NCBI GenBank assembly: GCA_023427085.1 | Contig: JAEZBO010000052.1 | Span: 1-11,555, forward strand | Direction of reading: 5' to 3' | Length of the DNA stretch: 11,555 nucleotides | DNA from: Pseudomonadota bacterium | GTDB taxonomy: Bacteria; Pseudomonadota; Gammaproteobacteria; Burkholderiales; Burkholderiaceae_B | Shown: piece by piece, positions 6,949 to 11,555 of the stretch | How the letters are laid out: each line of letters starts with the position of its first letter | Position numbering within the stretch: position 1 is the stretch's first letter | Translations under genes and position numbers: made by a program | The notes under the pieces: generated by a model | Told to the model about the DNA's origin: nothing | Seen by the model: only the letters and a program-made list of their open reading frames with translations | Database searches by the model: none

Positions 6949-7168
6949 GGGCCTGCGGCGCCGCGCGGACGCCGATCGGTTCGGTTTCGTTACCTTGATG
7001 CTCGCAGACTTGCGGGAACCTTTGCGTGGATCGGCTGCCTTCTAGGCAGGGCGTCCCGATCGGACGCCCGGGCAGTTTTTCCGCGGCACGCGCTTGGCGC
7101 GCCCGCGCTGCCGCAGGCCCATCAATGTTGCCGGACCGCCTGCCGGCATTGCAGCAAAGGAGTCCCGC
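6949..7168 (+). other. Non-coding spacer / leader upstream of the exported-protein ORF
   Basis: This 220-nt stretch lacks a supported gene. It contains a small hairpin, CTCGCA-GACT-TGCGGG (7001-7016, one G-T pair), and the terminator-like structure at 7035-7080. It ends with the Shine-Dalgarno AAAGGAG at 7156-7162, six bases before ATG 7169. No tRNA, known riboswitch or strong promoter was recognised. Together with the ORF that follows it makes up the whole tauE-dctM gap. Confidence 0.5.
7035..7080 (+). terminator. Terminator-like hairpin with U-tract after the radA/TauE cluster
   Basis: GGGCGTCC (7049-7056) and GGACGCCC (7062-7069) form a perfect 8-bp stem with a 5-nt loop. An outer stem, CTGCC (7035-7039) with GGCAG (7071-7075), can enclose it, and TTTTT (7076-7080) follows at once. 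This fits an intrinsic terminator for the plus-strand cluster, though it is about 90 nt after the last stop. CTGCC can instead pair locally with GGCAG 7045-7049, so the structure may switch. Confidence 0.5.
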
Positions 7169-7417
7169 ATGACCACGCCCGCGCGCATCGCCGCATTCTT
7201 GAGTACCTCGGCCCTCTGCCTGGGCCTGTCCGCGCCCGTCGTGCAAGCGGCGCCCGCGGCCGGCGAACGGCCGCGGGTGGCACAGGCGCTGGCCACGCCG
7301 CAGGCGCCGGGCGCCGCCGCGTCAGCGGTAAACCAGGTCGCGCAACCACAGCGACAGCTCGGGCAGGTAGGTGATCAGCATCAGGCAGCCGATGATCACG
7401 CCGACAAACGGCAATAG
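7169..7417 (+). CDS. Small exported-protein ORF, probably the truncated 5' end of a lost gene
   Basis: An 82-codon ORF with an excellent start: AAAGGAG six bases upstream of ATG 7169. The N-terminus MTTPARIAAFLSTSALCLGL begins a textbook Sec signal peptide with likely cleavage after VVQA (residue 27). An Ala/Pro-rich stretch follows. By my count, 46 of 51 codons up to 7321 end in G or C, but only 17 of the next 31 do. The change falls exactly where the ORF enters the dctM stop codon on the opposite strand. So the last 31 codons are probably antisense read-through of dctM, and the genuine gene was cut there. I do not recognise a family. It could alternatively be a functional small secreted protein overlapping dctM tail-to-tail. 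Confidence 0.4.
   Translation: MTTPARIAAFLSTSALCLGLSAPVVQAAPAAGERPRVAQALATPQAPGAAASAVNQVAQPQRQLGQVGDQHQAADDHADKRQ
7253..7277. other. Perfect 10-bp inverted repeat downstream of dctM
   Basis: CCCGCGGCCG (7253-7262) and CGGCCGCGGG (7268-7277) flank a 5-nt loop, GCGAA. In minus-strand RNA it lies about 45 nt after the dctM stop, and could protect or help terminate the TRAP transcript. There is no U-tract on either side, so it is not a classical intrinsic terminator. It also lies inside the coding part of the exported ORF. Confidence 0.45.
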
Positions 7418-8596
7418 CGGCCGTATCAGCTTCTCGAGCGGCAGCTTGGCGATCGCGCAGGCCGCGAACAGGTTCACGCCGAAGGGCGGCGTGATCATGC
7501 CCAGCGCCAGGTTGACGATCATGATCATGCCGAAGTGCACCGGGTCGATGCCGAACTGCATCGCCACCGGCAGCAGCAAGGGCGCCAGCACCACGATCGA
7601 CGCCGACGTCTCGATGAACATGCCGATCACGAACAGCGCGGCATTGATGCCCAGCAGGAACGCGTACTTTTCGGTGAAGATGCCGGCCAGCCACGCGCCC
7701 AGCGCGTCGGGCACGCCGGCGCGGTTCAGCAGGAAGCTGAACACGCCGGCATTGGCGATGATGAACATGATCACCGCGGTCGACAGCACCGAGCGGTGCA
7801 GCACCTTGGACAGCGAGCCCAGCTGGATGCGGCGGTAAACGAAGATGCCGACGAAGGCGGCGTAGACCACCGCCACGACCGAGGCCTCGGTGGGCGTGAA
7901 GACGCCGCCGTAGATGCCGCCCAGGATGATCACCGGCATCAGCAGCGCCAGCCAGGCGCGCTTGAAGGCCGGCCACGGCGACAGCCGGCCGTCGCCGTCC
8001 TGCAGGCCCAGCTTGTTGCGCTTGGCGTAGATCCACACGTACAGCATCAGCGCCACGCTGATCAGCAGACCCGGGATCACGCCGGCGATGAACAGCTCGC
8101 CGGTCGAGGTCTCGGTCGAGACCGCGTACAGGATCATCGGGATCGACGGCGGGATGATCACGCCCAGCTCGGCCGCCGACGCCTGCAGCGACGCGGCGAA
8201 CGGCGCCGGGTAGCCGTGCCGCACCATGGCCGGGATCAGGATCGCGCCGACCGCGAAGGTGGTGGCCACGCTCGAGCCGGCCACCGCCGCGAAGATCATG
8301 CAGGTCAGCACGCAGCTGCAGGCCAGGCCGCCCTGCATGCCGCCGACCAGGCTCTTGGCGAAGTCGACCATGCGTTCGGAAATGCCGCCGGCTTCCATCA
8401 GGTTGCCGGCCAGGATGAAGAACGGAATCGCCACCAGCGGATATTTGTCCATCGCGGCGTACAGCTGCTGGGCCACCACCAGCCAGGTCAGGTTGCTCGA
8501 GGCGACGCCGGCCATGCCGGCAATGCCGATGGCGATCGCCACCGGCACCGACAGGCCGAAGAAGATCAGCATCGAGACGATCATCAGTTGAGACAT
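7322..8596 (-). CDS. dctM: TRAP transporter large permease subunit DctM
   Basis: Inner-membrane ion-coupled transport subunit of a tripartite ATP-independent periplasmic transporter, 424 aa, the normal length. It has roughly a dozen hydrophobic segments and the DctM landmarks IPFFILAGNLMEAGGI (58-73), IPPSIPMILYA (148-158) and GGIYGGVFTPTEAS (226-239). The repeat-like second half ends in PPFGVNLF followed by a short hydrophobic tail, LPELSLWLRDLVYR. ATG 8596 has GGAG about 6 nt upstream, overlapping the end of dctQ, and the gap to dctQ is 10 nt, so the two are translated together. DctM and DctQ form the membrane complex that accepts substrate from the DctP protein. Transport is driven by a Na+ or H+ gradient; the ion cannot be read from sequence. 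Confidence 0.96.
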   Translation of the reverse strand: MSQLMIVSMLIFFGLSVPVAIAIGIAGMAGVASSNLTWLVVAQQLYAAMDKYPLVAIPFFILAGNLMEAGGISERMVDFAKSLVGGMQGGLACSCVLTCMIFAAVAGSSVATTFAVGAILIPAMVRHGYPAPFAASLQASAAELGVIIPPSIPMILYAVSTETSTGELFIAGVIPGLLISVALMLYVWIYAKRNKLGLQDGDGRLSPWPAFKRAWLALLMPVIILGGIYGGVFTPTEASVVAVVYAAFVGIFVYRRIQLGSLSKVLHRSVLSTAVIMFIIANAGVFSFLLNRAGVPDALGAWLAGIFTEKYAFLLGINAALFVIGMFIETSASIVVLAPLLLPVAMQFGIDPVHFGMIMIVNLALGMITPPFGVNLFAACAIAKLPLEKLIRPLLPFVGVIIGCLMLITYLPELSLWLRDLVYR

Positions 8597-8606
8597 GGCG
8601 GGCTCC

Positions 8607-9107
8607 TCAACCTTGCGCGTCGTTGCGCACGAGCGCAGGTTGATCGGGCCCGGCGCACCAGCGTGCCAGCACGGCGATGGCGGCCAGCGTCGCGCCGATC
8701 GGGATCGCGACGTAGATCCACGAGATCGGGATGTCCAGGCTGGGCACGTTCTGGAAGCGCACGCGATAGGTCATCTGCGCGCCGATCCAGGCCAGGAAGC
8801 CCAAAAAGCCCGCGCACACCAGCGCGATCAGCAGCTCGAGCGCACGCTGCCGGGCGCCGCCCAGCAGATTGCGCAGCAGGTCGACCGCGATCATCGCGCC
8901 TTCGCGGAAGGCCAGCGAAATGCCCAGCATGACGGTCCAGATCAGCAGCGCGCGGGTCAGCACCTCGGTCCAGTCGGCCGGCGAATGCAGCACGAAGCGG
9001 GCGATGACCTGATAGAAACCGGCCACGACCGCCGCCACCAGCAGCAGTTGCGCCACGAGGGATACGAGGCGGAACAGGCCACGATCCAGTAGACGAAGTA
9101 TGGACAT
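8607..9107 (-). CDS. dctQ: TRAP transporter small permease subunit DctQ
   Basis: Four-helix membrane subunit, 166 aa from ATG 9107, the usual size. Hydrophobic segments lie at about 16-38, 52-66, 91-110 and 129-149. The DctQ signature W..E...R..L.W is present (W46, E48, R52, W57), as is PISWIYVAIPIG (127-138) before the last helix. The frame stays open upstream to a TTG at 9185 (192 aa), but that extension is hydrophilic, starts in the intergenic hairpin region and is not expected for the family. The Shine-Dalgarno is weak (GGGA). It is separated from dctP by 127 nt containing two hairpins and from dctM by 10 nt. It pairs with DctM and helps dock the binding protein. Confidence 0.93.
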   Translation of the reverse strand: MSILRLLDRGLFRLVSLVAQLLLVAAVVAGFYQVIARFVLHSPADWTEVLTRALLIWTVMLGISLAFREGAMIAVDLLRNLLGGARQRALELLIALVCAGFLGFLAWIGAQMTYRVRFQNVPSLDIPISWIYVAIPIGATLAAIAVLARWCAGPDQPALVRNDAQG

Positions 9108-9126
9108 GTCGCTGTCCCAAAGAATG

Positions 9127-9149
9127 AAAAGCAGGGCGCTCGCACGCCC
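9127..9149 (-). terminator. Attenuator-like weak terminator before dctQ
   Basis: In minus-strand RNA, GGGCG and CGCCC (9149-9145 with 9138-9134) form a GC stem with a 6-nt loop. The next bases are TGC and then TTTT (9130-9127), and the T-run ends about 20 nt before the dctQ ATG. The short stem suggests partial termination, consistent with dctP needing more product than dctQM. Confidence 0.4.
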
Positions 9150-9189
9150 CTCGCCAACAACGGCCTCGCGGGAGCCCCGACGCAAGACA

Positions 9190-9207
9190 GGGGCCCAGCA
9201 AGGCCCC
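9190..9207 (-). other. Intercistronic hairpin after dctP
   Basis: In minus-strand RNA, GGGGCC and GGCCCC form a 6-bp GC stem with a 6-nt loop, about 27 nt after the dctP stop codon. It could stabilise the 3' end of a dctP-only message. A T-rich tract is not present directly after it. Confidence 0.5.
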
Positions 9208-9234
9208 CGCCAACCCGGTTACCGCGAGCCGACC

Positions 9235-10206
9235 TTACTGCTGCTGAATGGCTTCGATCAGCTTCTGGTCGTATTTCTTGTAGTACTGCGGATAGACCGG
9301 CTTGACCGCTTCCTCGAAGGCCTTGCGGTCGACCTCGGTGACCTGCATGCCTTCGCTCTTGAGCTGCTCGACGCCGCTCTGCTCGATGTTGTCGACAAAG
9401 CCGCGCATGGCCAGCGCGGCCTGCTTGCCGGCTTCCTGGAAGGCGGCCTTGTCGGCGTCAGACAGGCCTTCGTAGACGGCCGGCGACACCAGGATCAAAG
9501 CCGGCGCGTACACGTGCGCGGTCAGCGCCAGATGCTTCTGCACCTGCGACAGCTTGGCCGAGGCGATCACCGACAGCGGGTTCTCCTGGCCGTCGATGGT
9601 GCCCTGCTGCAGCGCGGTCGCCACTTCGGGCCAGGCCATCGGCGTGGGCAGGATGCCGATCTGGCGGAACGCCGTGATGTGCACCGGATTCTCGGTGGTG
9701 CGGATCTTCAGGCCCTTGGCGTCGGCCGGCGTGCTGACCGGGCGCACGCTGTTGGTCAGGTGGCGAAAGCCCTGTTCGCCCCAGGCGAGCGCGATCAGGC
9801 CGCGGTCGTTGAACTTGGCCAGCATGTCCTGGCCGATCTTGCCGTCCAGCACGGCGCGGGCATGCGGCAGGTCGCGCAACAGGAAGGGGATGTCGAACAC
9901 GCCGGTGTCGGGCACGAAGTTGAGCGTGGCGCCGGTCGAGACGATGGCCAGGTCGATGGTGCCGATCTGCAGGCCTTCGATGACTTCGCGTTCGCCGCCC
10001 AGCGCGCTGTTGGCGAACTGCTGGACCTTGTACTTGCCCTGGCTGGCTTTATCGAGCGACTCGGCGAACGCCGAGCCGCCGGCGCCGTAGTGCGAGTTGG
10101 CCGACAGCGCGTAGGCCATCTTGTAGGTCTGGGCCTGGGCGGCGGCGGGCAGCGCGGCAGCCAGCGCCGCGGCGGTCAAGAGGGGGGCAAACCAGCGCAT
10201 GCGCAT
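9235..10206 (-). CDS. dctP: TRAP transporter periplasmic substrate-binding protein (DctP family)
   Basis: Binds an organic acid in the periplasm and delivers it to DctQM; 323 aa. A Sec signal peptide with an Arg-containing n-region and Ala-rich core ends in AQA (about residue 26). The mature protein shows DctP landmarks: GLKIRTTENP with R169, the conserved carboxylate-binding arginine, and GTIDGQENP (202-210). The ATG at 10206 has GGAG 6-9 nt upstream; ATG 10200 is a second in-frame start. It is first in the dctP-dctQ-dctM operon, with a 127-nt gap after it. General resemblance is to the C4-dicarboxylate and sugar-acid binding proteins (DctP/YiaO type), but the specific ligand cannot be assigned. 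No sensor or regulator gene lies beside it in the window. Confidence 0.95.
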   Translation of the reverse strand: MRMRWFAPLLTAAALAAALPAAAQAQTYKMAYALSANSHYGAGGSAFAESLDKASQGKYKVQQFANSALGGEREVIEGLQIGTIDLAIVSTGATLNFVPDTGVFDIPFLLRDLPHARAVLDGKIGQDMLAKFNDRGLIALAWGEQGFRHLTNSVRPVSTPADAKGLKIRTTENPVHITAFRQIGILPTPMAWPEVATALQQGTIDGQENPLSVIASAKLSQVQKHLALTAHVYAPALILVSPAVYEGLSDADKAAFQEAGKQAALAMRGFVDNIEQSGVEQLKSEGMQVTEVDRKAFEEAVKPVYPQYYKKYDQKLIEAIQQQ

Positions 10207-10336
10207 CGTCTTCTCCGGATTTTTTCGTGGTGGGGTGAAACCTGTGGCCGGGGCGCGGGTCAGACCCTGTTACGTCCCTCGGCAGCCCGCAATGATATAA
10301 CGGGCGCGCCAGCCCTCCAGCCATCCCCCCGCCGCC
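10207..10336. promoter_or_regulatory. Divergent control region between dctP and the FtsX-like permease
   Basis: 130 nt between two genes read outward. On the plus strand, TATAAC (10296-10301) is a five-of-six match to the -10 consensus and would give a leader of about 30 nt for the permease gene; no good -35 is evident. An 11-bp dyad, GGGTC-A-GACCC (10257-10267), lies about 50 nt before dctP and could be an operator. A run of six T (10220-10225) precedes the dctP Shine-Dalgarno. No transcription factor is identified. Confidence 0.4.
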
Positions 10337-11555
10337 ATGTCCCGAATCGACCCGTCTGTTGCATCCGCCCGGCCCAAACGCCGCTCGCCCGCCAGCCTGG
10401 CGATGGCCTGGCGCGCCGCGCTGCGCGACCTGCGCTCGGGCGAGCTGAACCTGCTGGTGATGGCGCTGGTGGTCGCGGTCGCGGCCGTCACCGGCGTCAG
10501 CTTCCTGGCCGACCGGGTCGGCGGCGCGCTGGCCCGCGACGCCGCGCAGATGCTGGGCGGCGACCTGGTCATCGAAGCCGACGCGGCGCCGCCATCCGAG
10601 TTCATCCAGCAGGCCGAGCAGCGCGGGCTCGAGGCGACCCGCACCTGGCAGTTCCCGTCGATGGTCGGCAACGAGCAGGGCATGCAGCTGGCCTCGATCA
10701 AGGCGGTGCAACAGAACTATCCGCTGCGTGGCCAGTTGCGCGTGGCCACCGACGCGGTCGGCGCCGGCGAGTCCGTGCCGGGTGGTCCCGAACCGGGCAC
10801 GGTCTGGGTCGACCCGCAATTGCTGGGCATGCTCGGCATGGCGGTCGGCCAGTCGCTGGCGGTGGGCGAGAGCCAGCTGCGCATCGCCGGGGTGATCCGC
10901 TACGAACCCGACCGCGGCATGCAGTTCGTCAACGTCGCGCCGCGGGTGCTGATGCGCGCCGAGGACCTGCCGGCCTCCGGGCTGGACGGTCCGTTCAGCC
11001 GCATCGGCCATGCGCTGCTGCTGGCCGGCGCCGAGCCGGCCGTGGCCGATTACCAGCAATGGCTGACGCCCAGGCTGGCGCGCGGCCAGAAGCTCGCCAC
11101 GCTCGAGACCGGCCGGCCCGAGGTCGGCCGCACGCTGGGCCGGGCGCAGCAGTTCCTGTCGCTGGTCGCGCTGCTGGCGGTGATGATCTCGGCGGTCGCG
11201 GTGGCCTTGGCCGCGCGCCGCTACACCTTGCGCCATCGCGACGGCGTCGCGGTGATGCGTTGCCTGGGCGCCGGGCAGGGCCAGCTGCTGCGCATGCTGG
11301 GCGCCGAGTTCCTGTTCATCGCGCTGGCGTCGGCGGCGCTCGGCACCTTGCTGGGCTACGCCGTGCACACGCTGCTGGTCGCGGCGCTGGCCGGCATGAT
11401 CGACACGGTGCTGCCGGCGCCGGGCTGGACCCCGGTCGCCCAGGGCCTGCTGGTGGGCTGCTGGCTGCTGCTGGGCTTCGCCCTGCCGCCGGTGGCCGAG
11501 CTGTGCCGCGTGCCGCCGGCCCGCGCGCTGCGCCGCGAAGCCGACGTGCTGGCGC
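10337..11555 (+). CDS. FtsX-family ABC transporter permease, YbbP/LolC-like (partial, right edge)
   Basis: The first 406 residues of a large ABC permease read open from ATG 10337 to the window edge. A basic N-terminus leads into a membrane segment (about 38-57). A long periplasmic MacB-type domain follows (about 60-265). The FtsX core begins near 272 with a second membrane segment (272-292), then the cytoplasmic coupling motif RDGVAVMRCLGA (301-312). Two more hydrophobic segments lie at about 322-350 and 366-387. YbbP-type proteins are about 800 residues with a duplicated core, so half is missing. They pair with a YbbA-type ATPase, not in view. Such pairs belong to the type VII ABC family (LolCDE, MacB), which works on the envelope side rather than by import. 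No Shine-Dalgarno is visible; an in-frame stop at 10298-10300 bounds the start. Confidence 0.88.
   Translation, partial: MSRIDPSVASARPKRRSPASLAMAWRAALRDLRSGELNLLVMALVVAVAAVTGVSFLADRVGGALARDAAQMLGGDLVIEADAAPPSEFIQQAEQRGLEATRTWQFPSMVGNEQGMQLASIKAVQQNYPLRGQLRVATDAVGAGESVPGGPEPGTVWVDPQLLGMLGMAVGQSLAVGESQLRIAGVIRYEPDRGMQFVNVAPRVLMRAEDLPASGLDGPFSRIGHALLLAGAEPAVADYQQWLTPRLARGQKLATLETGRPEVGRTLGRAQQFLSLVALLAVMISAVAVALAARRYTLRHRDGVAVMRCLGAGQGQLLRMLGAEFLFIALASAALGTLLGYAVHTLLVAALAGMIDTVLPAPGWTPVAQGLLVGCWLLLGFALPPVAELCRVPPARALRREADVLA

Noticed and set aside
6949..7168. tRNA or known riboswitch in the spacer
   Set aside because: No cloverleaf or T-loop consensus and no riboswitch core I could recognise; only simple hairpins are visible.
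7535..8932. Plus-strand frame of 465 codons over dctM/dctQ
   Set aside because: Antisense to the TRAP permease genes; His/Arg/Gln/Asp-rich shadow.
9108..9185. 26-residue N-terminal extension of dctQ from a TTG
   Set aside because: Hydrophilic, overlaps the intergenic hairpins, and DctQ proteins of about 166 aa start at the ATG 9107 equivalent.
10049..11368. Minus-strand frame of 439 codons over the FtsX-like permease
   Set aside because: Antisense to a frame with clear FtsX-domain motifs; composition is that of a shadow.

Overview
The window is very GC-rich, with a strong G/C bias at codon third positions and short intergenic gaps. It carries a Burkholderiales-type gene set: hpnCDE, alr next to radA, TauE/SafE, and a DctPQM TRAP system. 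I infer a beta-proteobacterium, plausibly Alcaligenaceae (Bordetella/Achromobacter-like), from protein resemblance and gene order. No search was run, so the genus is not established.

Region 1 (1-2741, minus strand) is a squalene-synthesis operon, hpnC-hpnD-hpnE, tightly packed: 9 nt between hpnC and hpnD, and an ATGA overlap between hpnD and hpnE. The left edge cuts hpnE, leaving 334 N-terminal codons. By the established HpnCDE pathway, HpnD makes presqualene diphosphate from two farnesyl diphosphates, HpnC converts it to hydroxysqualene, and HpnE reduces that to squalene, normally for hopanoids.

Region 2 (2826-6948, plus strand) diverges from hpnC and reads alr (alanine racemase), an SDR oxidoreductase, radA (recombination ATPase) and a TauE/SafE-family permease. 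Gaps are 29, 31 and 1 nt, so one transcription unit is likely. alr carries a short 15-bp tandem repeat inserted just before its PLP lysine.

Region 3 (6949-7321) is the main non-coding stretch. It has a terminator-like hairpin with alternative pairings. It also has a well-formed start (Shine-Dalgarno plus signal peptide) of a small exported-protein ORF. That ORF loses its coding character exactly where the dctM stop codon begins, and looks like a truncated gene.

Region 4 (7322-10206, minus strand) is a tripartite TRAP uptake system: dctP (periplasmic binding protein), then dctQ and dctM (small and large membrane subunits). Two hairpins in the 127-nt dctP-dctQ spacer probably let dctP be made in excess. 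The substrate cannot be read from sequence.

Region 5 (10337-11555, plus strand) is the first 406 codons of a YbbP/LolC-like FtsX-family ABC permease, cut by the right edge and divergent from dctP.

I see no CRISPR array, transposase, tRNA/rRNA, phage gene or defence system, and no convincing new multi-gene system. The items most worth a second look are the truncated exported ORF at the dctM junction, the attenuator-like leader before it, and the in-frame repeat in alr.
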